NCBI GenBank assembly: GCA_029964075.1
Contig: CM057149.1
Span: 8,008,465-8,072,464 of the forward strand
Direction of reading: 5' to 3'
Source: Patiria pectinifera
Taxonomy: Eukaryota; Echinodermata; Asteroidea; Valvatida; Asterinidae
Length of the DNA: 64,000 nt
Below, piece after piece: positions 48,855-61,028 of this stretch. A program made the position numbers and the translations under genes. Each line of letters opens with the position of its first letter. Position 1 is the first letter of the stretch. Under the pieces are notes generated by a model. The model saw nothing but the letters and a program-made list of their open reading frames with translations. It ran no database searches and was not told the DNA's origin.

Positions 48855-48859
48855 CTGCA

Positions 48860-50200
48860 AGCAAAAGCAAAAACAAAACCAAGTTGTTATTATCACCCAC
48901 CCGATGACATGACCAATTTGAAGAAAATAAGGCCCCAAAGGCAAGTTTATTTTCCAGAAGACCAACTTGGAAGCAGGGTTTCTGTTCTGTCCACAGGGCA
49001 TTGTTTTGACATTGACTGTGGTTCTAATTGGAAGATAATTGCTAGGACAGGTTGTGTATGTAAGGCAGCAGACCTGCCGTAGGCTGTGGATAAAACAACA
49101 CCGATTAAGGGTTTGGTTAGAACTGAGACTGATGAAGCAGCAGCTGTGATAGCCATATGGACACGGGCGTGTCATGACAAGAAAGAAGTTTAATAAATGA
49201 CAGAAAGGCATTGTCAGGTAATGAAGCTTGGGAGTTGCTTTATCCCAAAGATAAAATGGGGGTAGGGATGGGGTTAGGGATGGGGAGGGGATGGGGAGGG
49301 GGGAGAGGGGTGGGCATGACTTTGCATATTATTTTGTCAAATTCATCATGCCTGCCTTGAAAAACCTTTAATGAATTTTCCTTCTCCTCGTAAGGCCTTT
49401 TCGACTAATGTCTCCCCTACCCGAGTTGAAATAACACAAGTCAACTGTAAGCGGAACCGGTTCCCATTGAACATGTGTAGGCAAGGCATTCTGTTAACAC
49501 TTACCATGGTCTATATACTAAACGGGTTGGCTTTAGATTTCAGATTTTCTACCCATGGGTAGAACGTTGCAAACCCCAGTCCAGAACAAGGTTGGATTTT
49601 ACCCATGTGGAACGTTGGATTTGTCTTGGATTCTCGCTATTGTGAAAGGGGTTCCCCTAAATCTTTGCATTTGCGGAAAGGCACCCTCAAAACTGCCAAT
49701 TTCTTTTGTTAATAATACTTGAGTCTTTAACAGCGCACGTATCTACCAACAATTAGGTACTCAAGGCGCTGGAGATTATGTATATTATTCAAGACAGGTA
49801 AATGAAGTTTATGAGAAATATGAGACCCATTATTCAGCATCTTATAAGGATTCACAAGGTGTTCTCTACATGTATGTATAACTTTTTTTTACAGAGAAAA
49901 ACCTGAGGAATCCTGAAATCAGGAAAAATCCTAACAAATGACACCCCTGAATTAAATGGCATTATTTCACACACAAAAACGAATTTGTTTCCCCAATAAT
50001 ATGTAAACGACCACCACCATCTTAAATCCGCTCTGGGGACCCGCTCAAGTTCAACGAAGATGGTAAAACTGAACATCAAAATGCATCACCAGAGACTGCC
50101 AAACTTTTGATTCTCTCACCCATGGGATTCACTCCTGCTGACATTGTGCATGTACATGTTGGGTCTTGCCTAAATAATCAGCAAATCTTTTACGCAAAAT
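48860..50200. other. Intron sequence with a G-rich tract
   Basis: 49256-49313 is a run of GGGG blocks separated by A/T (GGGGTTAGGGATGGGGAGG and on) with G-quadruplex potential on the plus strand. I looked for the missing upstream metalloproteinase exon here and did not find it. Confidence 0.45.
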
Positions 50201-50214
50201 AGACCACGGCATTC

Positions 50215-50420
50215 TATTACATAGACCACGACATTCTATTACATAGACTACCACTTTTTCAGCCCCGAATAAAAATTGCAGCCTACTATAATGATTCCAT
50301 TGCTCAGAATAGCTGCTTCAATGACCCCAAACTCGAAAATGATGTTTAAAAGATGATATTTGCTCAAAACAATTGGTTTTAGTGGTCAGAAATTGGCTCA
50401 GATCGCACCATAGATCTTTT
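50215..50420. repeat. Dispersed repeat, partner of 27780-27950
   Basis: Shared words are CCCCGAATAAA, CAATGACCCCA, GATGTTTAAAAGATGAT, GTGGTCAGAAATTGGCTCAG. About 70-80% alike by eye. Unknown class. Confidence 0.6.
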
Positions 50421-50983
50421 GCTTTTCTATAACTGCATGTCTGAATTCTCAACTCAATCCCCCATTTACATTTAACTCCCCACATTTTGAACCCCAACAC
50501 AAATTTACGCCCTACCAGATCTATGATCGAATAAATCAGCTGTGTTCACTAAATGTAAGAGTTAAGGTCATGTCCGGAGGGGCTGTTTTCATTTCAAGGT
50601 GTCTGGCTAATTGGTTCTAATTGCTTCATTGTCTCCTCCCTCAGGGTAACCAACCATCGGCTGAAGAGGGTGACAAGGTCAGTATGGGAACCTCAGCACT
50701 GACACTGCAGAGGAAGCAACTCTCTCAGGTTGCAGACCAGCAGCTAGGCCGAAAACTGCCTGGGCTAACCAAATCACCATTTGAATGAATTGAAAGCCCT
50801 CAGTTTTTCTGTGATATTTTAAATGTGTAGTGAGTAAAGGTTTACTGGGCTTTTAACTCTTATTTCTTAGAAAATTGGGATGACAGTGGACCCAAATGTT
50901 GCTCTATGCATGGAGGAAGGTATGTTGCAATCGAAGGCGAGATCTAAGATTTGAGGCTTTGCATGGTGGAGTATCGGTTACAC

Positions 50984-51123
50984 CTCTATGTTCCGACACC
51001 CCTAAGTTCCGACTGCACATATTCCTATTCCTAACCCTAACCCTAACCCTAACCCTAACCCTAACCGAGAGTACACAGTCGTATGTGCGGGTTGTCGGAA
51101 CATAGGGGTGTCGGAACATAGAG
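50984..51123. mobile_element. Inverted-repeat element containing telomeric repeats
   Basis: CTCTATGTTCCGACACCCCT AAGTTCCGAC and GTCGGAACATAGGGGTGTCG GAACATAGAG form inverted ends. Between them, 51029-51066 is (CCCTAA)n, about six units of the metazoan telomere repeat. GGAGTATCGGT occurs on both sides (about 50969 and 51131), a candidate target-site duplication. The flanking sequence matches the foldback family of 17757-18022, so this element inserted into one of those. Confidence 0.8.
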
Positions 51124-51127
51124 CAGT

Positions 51128-51310
51128 CACCGGAGTATCGGTATCCTTTTGGTTTGCGGAAACACCATGTGGTAATAACTACTGCTTAGAAGATATTTGG
51201 TTCGGAAAAGAACTTGTGCTGCTTATTATCAACTTTCGCTAAGTAGTTTTTGTTCTGATATGAACCTTCCTGCTTTAAGTTCTAAAAGAACTTGTCTTTG
51301 GTCTCGGGAA
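51128..51310. mobile_element. Rearranged foldback relative of 17788-18022
   Basis: TTTGCGGAAACACCATGTGG TAATAACTACTGC and CTTTAAGTTCTAAAAGAACTT, with GCTTATTATCAACTTTCGCT AAGTAG inverted relative to the other copy. Its left flank is split by the telomere-repeat element. Confidence 0.65.
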
Positions 51311-51314
51311 GGCA

Positions 51315-52900
51315 AGATCACTTTTCAAAATGGCCATGGGCTTCAGGACTACCGCAGGTGCATCACTACATCAGATGACGTCACAGACAGTAAGGGAAGG
51401 AAAAAGGAGTTCATGGTGCTTCATGCCAGGCCAAATAATATCAAAGGTCATGAGACTGGAAATCTTTCAAGTACAATCCAAATTCACAAGGGGAGCGGTG
51501 AAGGTTTTCCAAGGGTCCTTCAAACACAAAGCTATCAGGAGATGACAGCAATATTCTGTAAATCCATGAACTCTGGAACTCAGAAAGTTACCTTGGATTA
51601 CAACAAATTAAGCAAACAACAAACACGTTTTTTCAGGTTTAGTGCCAAACTAAGAGGCACTAAATTAAAATATGACAATTTTTTTTTCTCAGAGTTTCAC
51701 TTCGAAAACTGTTAGAACAAAATTGGTTCAACATAACTTTGAAGGCAAATCTTTATCAATGCAACTTGTACATAGTACTTGCTATTAATTTTCACAAAAC
51801 TTGTCTACCTACAAATACAGTTTGAAACCATTTAACAGAAAAGCCTACTTTTTAAAACAGCAACCTTTTTGTTCAGCTTTATACCACACAAAGTTTCACG
51901 TTTAAGGTCTCACGTTTCTGTAAACTTTGTTGAAAACACAAACTTAACGTTGCTCTACCCGTGCTCTTTAGAAATTTTTCTTTTAATGAGTATAGGTGTC
52001 AATTTGTATATTTTATAAAATAGAAAAATGCTTTTTCCTTTAAGTCATTTTCAACTCTCCGAGAGAAATGTGCTTTTATTTTTGGTTATTGTGTGCCCAT
52101 TACACATAAAACGATACACGTGAATTATTTTTGTGCCTCAAATAATTTGAAATGTGCAAAGTCATTATTCCATAACTGAACATGGATGCTTTTTTGTGTT
52201 CAAACTCTCATTTCAAAGTGAACAAATACTGGATTGCTAAAATAAACATGAATTTAAAAACAAATTGCTTTACAATTATTACATCTCTTTCTGTAAAACC
52301 ACTGCAACCACTAAATGCAATGATAACATGTAGACCAAGAATGTGAAGGGAAAAATATACCAGAGTTTCTCCCTGGGACTCCAGCTGAAACCAGATATAC
52401 CCAAGGCAGTCATTCACACAATTATTATCATATGTATGTATTTAGCTGACGAACCCTGGGGTTTTTACGGGGGCCTCGTAAATTTCTCCTATCTTGTGGG
52501 AAGGAACCTCAGAACAGAGTAAACATACTCTGCCACAGCACAAATTTACCAGTGGTGAAACTGTAAATCACAAGTCTTTTCTTTTTATTTCTTCTAATAG
52601 TTTGGTTAGATTTCTGACAATGTGTCTTGTACATCTCCAGACGTTGTTTACATTATACACAGACGTGTAATGCCTAAAATAAACCTGGGTGTTAAGAAGA
52701 AGATGGGGTGAACTTTGTGCATCGTTAAACTGCCGGATGGGAAATGTTTGGTGTAGTATAACTCTTAGGGTTGTGGGATGGACCGAGCAAAATATCCCCA
52801 GAGGATAAGAAGAATGCATTGACAGGTGCATGTACTTGAACAGTGCTTCCTCAAACTCAAAGAAACTGCATTATTTAGTGTACAGTTTCATAGCAATGTT
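51315..52900. other. Intron or upstream sequence, unassigned
   Basis: A 172-codon plus-strand open frame spans 51197-51715 but starts inside the foldback relative and shows no domain. I treat it as chance. The rest is AT-rich with no supported feature. Confidence 0.4.
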
Positions 52901-52904
52901 GTAC

Positions 52905-53535
52905 TGTAGTCAAGTCTACTGCAAGTTCTCGCAAGTTCTCGCAAATCCACCACAAGTTGTCACGTGTCCTCACAAGTTGACCACAAGTCAAGTTACAAGC
53001 CAATACCTATTCAGATGAAATTTGACAAAGGGTTCATCACTTGTACTTGGGCCAGACTTGTGATTGGGCTTGCGATTGGGCTTGTGATTGGGCTTGTGAT
53101 TGGGCTTGTGATTGGGCTTGTGATTGGACTTGTGATTGGGCTTGTGATTGGGCTTGTGATGGACTTGTGATTGGGCTTGTGATTGGACTTGTGATTGGGC
53201 TTGTGATTGGGACTGTGATTGGGACTGTGATTGGACTTGCGATTGGGCTTGTGATTGGGCTTGTGATTGGACTTGTAATTGAATTGTGATTGGAATTGTG
53301 ATTGGGCTTGTGATTGGGCTTGTGATTGTGCTTGTGATTGGACTTGTGATTGGACTTGTGATTGGTCTTGTGATTGACTTGTGGTTGAATTGTGACGACC
53401 TTGTGATTAGACGCGTGATTGGATTTGAGGTTGACTTGTGATTGGACTTATGATTGGCCTTGTGATCGACTTTTGATAGGACTTGTGATTGGCCTTGTGA
53501 TTGACTTCCGATGGGACTTGCGATGAAATTGACTA
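52905..53535. repeat. Foldback copy F of the ACTTGTGA family, large form
   Basis: A short left array in CACAAGT orientation (52910-52985) and a long right array of 12-bp units (TGATTGGGCTTG, 53060-53540) flank the core CCTATTCAGATGAAATTTGACAAAG...GTTCATCACTTGTACTTGGG CCAGACTTGTG. The core matches copy E. The right array is very regular, so recent expansion is likely. The 216-codon minus-strand frame is a repeat artefact. Confidence 0.8.
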
Positions 53536-53544
53536 CAGTTTCAG

Positions 53545-55360
53545 AGAGCTTCTCTAAGCATGAATTTTGCTCATCCCAAAATATATTCACTAATGCAAAA
53601 TCAGTTACCACACCAATACAACTGTGTAGAACTTTCATTTCCTTAATTTCCTGAATTTTCTTAGCTAGTAAAGCTGCTAAGAAATTTACATTCTGCTAAA
53701 CAACTCCACTAAGTCATTGTTAAGGACTGTGAAACATTGCTTAAAGCAATGTACTGCTTTTAGTACAATTTTTTTTTTGCTTACTGTTTAGCAAACTTTT
53801 CTGCTTAATGTTAACAATCCAGATTCTTTAGAGGTAAGGATTTTCAAACAGAGTTTCCTAAGATCCGCCCGATTGCCTCAAAACGCCAGTGTTACCACTG
53901 ATCTGTTAACACTCATGGCCCAGAGTTGTAAACCTTGAGCTGAGACCAGCCCACCACATAACATTTATCTAGCACCTTGTCAGGAGACTGCACTCGGGAC
54001 AAATGGAAATATTTGGAGAATGAAGAGGGCGGATAATCACTGATGATAATCATTGATTATCATGTCTTAAATGAAATAGGTTTTCCAAAACACTATGTTT
54101 CCTAGTACAAGTACGTACTTGCACTCAACAGTGCATAAGAGGCTAAAACTCTTAAATGCCATAGTTGCCAGCTCCGGGCAATAGGAGGGCCCAAAGAACC
54201 GGCTAGGGGGGCACACCACAATACAAAAAAACCCACAATTGTATCTCATTTTGATGCTTATATGTTTTTTGCCGATGGGTGGCCAGTTGCTGGGGGGGGG
54301 GGATTGTGCCCCCTCCCCCTAGGGACGGGCCTGCTGATGCTTATGTAAAGACACTACAGATTTTTGTTTGGCTTCTACATTTAGAGTAAAGTCAGTAAAG
54401 TCAGCGGTCTTTTGCCCTGTATGCAGGTGAATTTGCATAGAAGCTCCCATTACTGTTCATGCATGAACAGGGACCAACCAAAGCAGTATTTTGTGGGAAG
54501 CCATTCCTTGCAAATGCTGTCCCGTAAAAAGTATTCAACCCACTTTTCTGCTTCTAGCATTTTAACCTAGTCCACTTGAAAAACATATTTCAGGACTGTC
54601 ATACTTTTTTTACTAAAAGGTTGGGATAGTTTTGTAAACAGTCTGAAGAAATCTGAAAAACAAACCCCTAAAAATTGAAGAAATCCACAAAACGGAACTA
54701 ACATTTATGCATGTATATTAGCCACTTTCTGTTATAAAAACCCTAATTTTGTCAACTTTCCCCAACAAAAAAATATCTTATTGACTCTCCTGACCACAGC
54801 TTCGTGAGGATTTTTATTTTTACACTCTCCCCGGCAGTGTGCAGCCCCTGCTTCTAAATCAAACCTGGACAGCGAAGCGATTCCCAGGTTGCTCTGAAAG
54901 TCAATGTGAATGAACTCCTTAAGTGGGTCATTGCTACCCTAGAGAAACCATTTCTGTAAGTAAACTTCCCTTTGTATATGACCTGACTCGACAGTGTGGG
55001 TGCTTCAAAAGGGGTTTTTGTTTCAAATGCCTCTATTGGGATTGTTCCATAGACATAAATATTTCCACTATGGGATTAAGAAAAATGCAATTTAGGCCTA
55101 TATTATTGAAGGCAAAAACTGAGCAACACTATGTAACTGTCAAGCGCAGACTAAAGTCACTAAACAGTTTTGACCCAAAACTAAGATGTCTCTCATCTAT
55201 AATATTCCTCTAGGATATTACATCGAGGATTTCAAATGATCACTTTTTCTTTTCATTTGTAAGAAACCTCTCCACACACATACAACATTCAAACGGAACG
55301 CAAAAAGATGTACCATAATGCAATTACGGTGTATGGCTCATGTGCAACAGTATGTGGTTC
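53545..55360. other. Intron or upstream sequence without recognisable features
   Basis: Contains the loose CTGCTAA/GCTTAG repeat relic (53655-53830) and a G/C hairpin near 54288-54330. No gene is supported. Confidence 0.4.
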
Positions 55361-55374
55361 AGAAACTGACAGGA

Positions 55375-55510
55375 TCAGGGTGCTGGTGTTCTTGGGCAAG
55401 ACACTTTACTGCAATTAACTCTCTCCATCCAGAGCATACCTGGGTGAATAGAGCCCTGATCACAAACTATTGCATAAAACAGATCTCAAAGTCTGACGAG
55501 GGGATATAAT
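55375..55510 (+). mobile_element. SINE fragment
   Basis: GGTGCTGGTGTTCTTGGGCA AGACACTTTACTGCAATTAAC and CTCTCCATCCAGAGCATACC TGGGTGAATAG match the body of the SINE at 24785-25115 in the opposite strand sense. The tRNA-like head is missing or too diverged. Confidence 0.6.
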
Positions 55511-55519
55511 TATTAAGTG

Positions 55520-58500
55520 CTTTGAAACAAACTAATATGATAAAGAAAATGAGTGCGTGCAGTAAGGCTGTTTCTAAGAACCTTCCACAATTTTAAGAAT
55601 GCATCAAGACAGAGTTTATGTCAAAATTCCACTTTCTTCACAAGTGATCTGTAACTGTGAACCTCAACCGACGAAGTAGGTCATTCTGTTTCCACGGTGA
55701 TGATTACATGGTTTCGGTCAGTTACTTGGCCCGAGGCTGCCCTCCCATGGTGTGACACACCAGACCCGATATTGACCTTTTCTTTCCAGGCCATTAATTT
55801 CTCGCTTTGAACCGCAAAGTACCGCAAAGGTGTATTTGGAGAAAGCATAATATTTAGACAATATTTTCTAAAACCAACATGATTATGGGGACTTTTCTTT
55901 CTGAATATCAAGAAACACGATTCTACAATCTAGCATAAAATATGGTGACAGGCGGAATTTAAACCTGCTCAAAAACCGGAGAAAATTAATATTCATACTA
56001 CCAACAAATCTTAGCATGCGGACAACTAGCATAGCAATAGTGAATCTCAACTGATGATAATGCCCTAAACTCAATTACATAATGCCCTGTCCTTGTGTTA
56101 GTTATTAGGTGGGCAATTTTCTTCAGGGACTCATTCACAAAACGGTGATCATGTAGTTACTGGCCGGTTCCCTAGTATGAGAACAAAATCCACTTTTATT
56201 TTACTTGACTGGCCCGACTAGTTGGCGACATTAAGAACAATTGCAGTTATGTAATAGATAGAGGGCAGGGTGTCAATTTTTGGAGGAAAATTTGGGGTAA
56301 AAAAAATTGACAAAAGGCAACACGAAAAAAAGATGAAATCACCGCAATGTACCGTGAATGCGCAATACTGTGCTGTATCCCATGGCACCAAACTATCTAC
56401 TGTTCAAAATTACAAAAAAGGTGTCATCATAATTGAGAAAAGCCTGCTTTACATGTAGGTTGAAAAGGTAATTTTGAATGATTAAAAAAAAACACTTTAC
56501 TCTAATTTGATCGAAACTAAAGAGGGGCCACGATCACCCACAAGATGACACTTGAAAAAACTTTTCATCTTTCTTCTAGTTCTACTGTATCCTGAATATT
56601 TCTTGTATTGGTCTGGGATTTAGTTTCCTTTGGGGACAAGAGTTTAACATTTTATAGTGAAAGAACAGATTATAAAAAGGTTGCTGAGGGAAAATCTTCT
56701 CCTTCATCGGTCTGCCTGTATGACTTCTTATCTAGTTGCTGAGCAGGCTTTTGATAAAAAACTACATTGGAAGTTGAAGCAGTAAAAGTAAGAAGTCATC
56801 AAGTCTGGGGCTGACCCTCAAGTCAACTGGTGAACTCCGTGACCTCAGCGATGTGTCTACATCCAGCGATCAGAGGGGAATCAGTCAGCGGACTGTCGCT
56901 CTGCGTCAAGTCACATTCAGTTGAGTCTTAAAGGAACACTTTTGACCAAAATGCATCTTTTGGGACTCCAAAACATGTCTCAAATGACGATAGTTGAAAA
57001 GATCATTGAAAAACAGAATATAAATGTTGACCCAACTACACCTTGAAATTTGCAGTTTTCTTGTAATTATTGGGTGCAGGAATTTCGGGGCACACAATCT
57101 TGGTCCTCAAAATTCAAAGCCATTAGAGTGTTAGTCTTCATTCAAGTCAGACACTGAAAACATTGATTCCAACACAAGTGCTTTCAATATTTTGGAACCT
57201 GATTCCCCACAAAGAATCATCACTTGCTTTATATAGTGCTTGTCTAACAATGAATCCTTTGACTCACGCATAATTTGATGGTCTTTTTCGCTGTCTGAAA
57301 TACATATTCATAACAGGCAAGGCAACACATAGCTGCTACATCAGATGTACACAAACAGGGTATTTCAACATTTCCTCCGTAAAAAAAAGGACACTATTTG
57401 GATTTCTTGTGAACGGGTTATTTGAAATCTGGTTAGTAAGCCATCAAAAGGACTGAAGTTGGACAATTTCTTGAGGAATGTGTACCTTTAGCATTTACTA
57501 CACCTTTATCTATGAACCAATGGAACAACCTAGGGAAAAGCCAGGAAGACTGTAGTAAATGATACGGACACTCCTGTCGAAAACCAACTACCCTGGACCC
57601 GTTCTGCCAATCTCGCTTTCTAGCTTACACATGAAATATGAATCACGACAGTGCTTATCTGCGAGGGTGATCTTTCGGAGGGCATGTAGTTCAAGGGTTG
57701 ATGTGTTCGGTCAATTGGTGTAATTGGTCGGGAATTACTCACCAAAAGGATAAAATGACAAACATGGGCCTGAAGAAACGGCCCCTCTAGATGGATAAAA
57801 CATGAGTCAGATTTCAAAATAACTTTCAAAATAAACTTTTTTTATGGGGGTGGGGGTGGGAGGTGGGGTGTGGGGTTGCTTAAGGGGTTAGGTGGGATGA
57901 ATGGGTTGTGGACTCTTCAGGATTGAGTGTTGAGGTCCAAAATTCTCTCACATATAACGCATTTGTTCAATTTGCCATGTGAGGCATTTATTGTGATACT
58001 CACAATTCAAGAAAAAAAACACGACAGGGCAAACCTAGTAATTGCCCCTGGTACATTTTATTCAATTGATTCAGAATATTCACTGGAAGACTTTTCATGT
58101 ATCTGTATAAACAATGGGTCCAATTTGCATGTAACCCATTTGTCGATGTTACAGGGCAATCCTATACAATAGCACTGCCCAGCTAAAAAAATGACAGAGT
58201 CAATGAACCAGTCAGTCATCAGTTAGTCAATCAGATAGAAGATGTTACGAAGAGGACACTGGGCTGGCCCTCTGGGAACTCCAAAAATTCAGAATGAAAC
58301 ATACATTTTAAACAGTTGTTGAGGGAGGGGCTGCTACTACTTACTAGAGTTTTGTAAGTTTTTGCAATACAAAGTTTACAGGTAAGTTGCTCAATATTCA
58401 TCCTTCAAACCCCACAGTACCAACTGTGCCACATGTGGGTGGTATAACATGGATAACGACCAACGATCGACAAAGGTAAAATAATATTCTGTCACAGAAC

Positions 58501-59140
58501 ATGAACATCTTAGCAGGAGAAATTTAATCATTTGCGAGAAAGATTTGTCAGTCACTCAAGCCAAAACCCTCTGCATCATATTTGTGTGTGTGTGTTTCTT
58601 GACAGCTAGCATACTACCGGTACCTATGTAGGCACGGCCAGCCAGATATACCTAGTTTGCTGCACGTAACACCACACCGCACCTGTAATGGGCCCGCACA
58701 GATGAAATATGGGCAACATCTGGCGAAATCGGTGGGAATTAGAAAAATCTGGTTTTACAATGGAGTGTGGGTTAGGCTGAGGAAGCCGGGCTGTCAGCTT
58801 GCCATCTGGGCGCAGATGTGGCAACTCTGTGACATGATGAAAAGCAGGTATTGCTGGAGAGCAAGGAAGATTGAATTTTGATTTGATTTTGATTTAAGTT
58901 TCTTAACATCAAAAGATCATTTCTGGGTACCGACATGTTTTGTTTTATTTACAAATTCCATGAAAGAAAAAGTAAATTTCAAAGTTCTGGGTTGCTTTTC
59001 TTCAAGGCTTTATTTTGAACGTGTATGCCATCAATTAAACAGCCAATTTAGCTGAATAACTGATCAAACAACGAAATGTGTATTTGTGTCGCACAATGAA
59101 TAATCGGACTTCATGTAATGGGCATCCAATGTATCTTCAG
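55520..59140. other. Unassigned sequence with a G-rich tract
   Basis: 57843-57900 is a GGGGGTGGGGGTGGGAGGTG-type block with G-quadruplex potential. 58155-58290 (AATAGCACTGCCCAGC..., GGACACTGGGCTGGCCCTCT GG) recurs at 60735-60820 as a dispersed pair. The segment 55690-55800 is somewhat protein-like on the minus strand (SGVSHHGRAASGQVTD) but has no identified family. No ADAMTS exon was found. Confidence 0.4.
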
Positions 59141-59147
59141 AGTTACA

Positions 59148-59425
59148 TAGGCCATCAGCCTCGGTCCAAAATGTGGCCACCGGTATCAAATGAGGGGAAT
59201 AATTGTCACAGCGATTTTTGGCAAGGTATACACCTCCAGAGTTGGAAAATATGTGATAGCATTGCAGCGGTGGCAGCTTTTTGGGTGTTATCACCCTTTT
59301 TTTTCAAAATGTCCATCAAAATGCTTGTTACCGCACTAGGGGCAGTATACCATGCGCATGCGCACTATAATCATTTATGCCCTGATTTGATACTCACCAA
59401 ACACCAGGCTGATAGCCTAACACAA
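59148..59425 (+). repeat. Single-arm relative of the foldback at 32391-32785
   Basis: GGCCATCAGCCTCGGTCCAA, GGCAAGGTATACACCTCCAG and TTTTTGGGTGTTATCACCC match the left arm of the other copy. The second arm is shortened to CCAAACACCAGGCTGATAGCC near 59395-59420. Confidence 0.7.
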
Positions 59426-59429
59426 ACTA

Positions 59430-61020
59430 GAAAAGATACATGTACTTTTTGGGGGTCTTGAGTTGAAAGTCTGGAAATCAATCATTTATTGCAGCAACAT
59501 CCGCTCTACAACTGCACATTGTAATTTTACTTGCACACTTTTAATATCAGATTTTTCAGGTTTTATAAGCAGTGTATACACAGTCAACAATCTGAAGGAT
59601 TCTCAATAGCTCAAATATACAGCTCAAACCAAATACTTATCTCCCGATGCAAAATCCATCAGAAGTAACCTGTGATTTATTTCACAAATCATAAAAATAT
59701 CCAACATTTATAAGCGTTACATCATCCAGATGATGAAGTGTTCCAATCCTTTTATTTCATTTCCAGCTGTTTAAATAACTGCCCCATATAGATAGATGAC
59801 GATTTTCCAATTGATAAATCCATTCTTATTCCTTGTCGCTCTAGTGAGTAGGGTCACTCGGCAGTCAAACGGAAGTAATCCTGGTCCGCAGAAATTCCTC
59901 AAATGCATACTGTCTTGATGACATGAGAAGGTGGATATGTGTATATTTGAACTCTAAGACGTTGGAGTTGTCAGCTGATTGGCAAGTCCTTTTCAGATCT
60001 TGAATAATTTTTTTACAAGGAAAGGCAAGCCTCATAAACACACAAAATTCTGTTAAAGTCACATGAGATTGAATTTTTCTTAGGAACACACTTTGTGCAC
60101 CATTCACCTTCTCTTATTGCACTCTATTTGACATCCCGTTTTGGTTATTTTTATTGAAAAGTGCACTTCTTTAAACATTCAAAAATTGTCCATGCTTTTC
60201 TGGAAAACTGAGGGACATGATGCTGTGATGTCATTTCAGGAAGACACTGTTCAGTTCGGGGGTTTTCTGTTCAAATTGTGAACCCAAGAATGTGCTCACT
60301 GAAAACATTTTTAAGAAAAGTTTGCTGATTGTCTTACAGCCATGATCTGACACAACAGCAAATCTCCAAAGGAAAGAAAATTCACGATATCAAAATATCC
60401 AAATTCTGTCAACTTTTGGAGCTGAAATAGCTGTAACACTGAGGTTTCTGCCTGAAATGGCATCACATTTTTGCTCGTGAATATGGAAATTCGCTTTAGC
60501 AGAAAAACCAAAAAGACACCAAAATACCCTAAAATATGGTAAAATGAAAAAAAAAAAAACAGGTTAAATGGGTCACAAAGGTGTATTTTCAAGGATTGCA
60601 TTAAAAAAATTACATTGCATGGGCCCTTTTAATTGATTTCCGATGGCTATTCCCTGAAAGTCTTCATACATATGGTCTACACAATGGGCCTGATTTAGCC
60701 TATTAATCATTGGCATAACGAGGTAATCTTATATAATAGCACTGCCCAGCCCACAAGTCACAGTGAGTCAGTGAGAGCGGTTCAAAGAGTCAGAGGACAC
60801 AGGGCTGGCCCTCTGGAACCAGCACAAATGTAATTAAAGTTATAATATATTCAATATCAAGCAACTACATTCTCTGCGGCTGACTTATGGTATGCACAAT
60901 AACATAACTTATACATTTTTAATCAGAATTTCTTGAGAAAACTTTTGAGAACCTGTAATGTTCTGCAGATTGTCCCACGACCAATTTGGAAAACCATCTC
61001 ATTTTCATTATTGGACGGCA
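59430..61020. other. Unassigned sequence
   Basis: Apart from the short dispersed repeat at 60735-60820 I see no feature. Confidence 0.4.
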
Positions 61021-61028
61021 TTAGTTGT

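Noticed and set aside
47934-48338. 134-codon plus-strand frame
   Set aside because: Lys/Phe/Ser-rich translation of A/T-rich sequence with poly-A runs; no domain or supporting signals.
51197-51715. 172-codon plus-strand open frame
   Set aside because: It starts inside a foldback-element relative, shows no domain and has the composition of surrounding intron. Length alone is not enough in 64 kb.
55681-55911. Protein-like minus-strand stretch with SHHGRAASGQVTD as a missing ADAMTS exon
   Set aside because: It lacks the residues expected upstream of EDICRS (a His-Asp-Thr-Ala segment) and has no suitable donor in phase.
58160-60830. Pair of similar segments with GCACTGCCCAGC and GGGCTGGCCCTC as a TIR element
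   Set aside because: They are in direct, not inverted, orientation and short; I kept them only as a dispersed repeat note.
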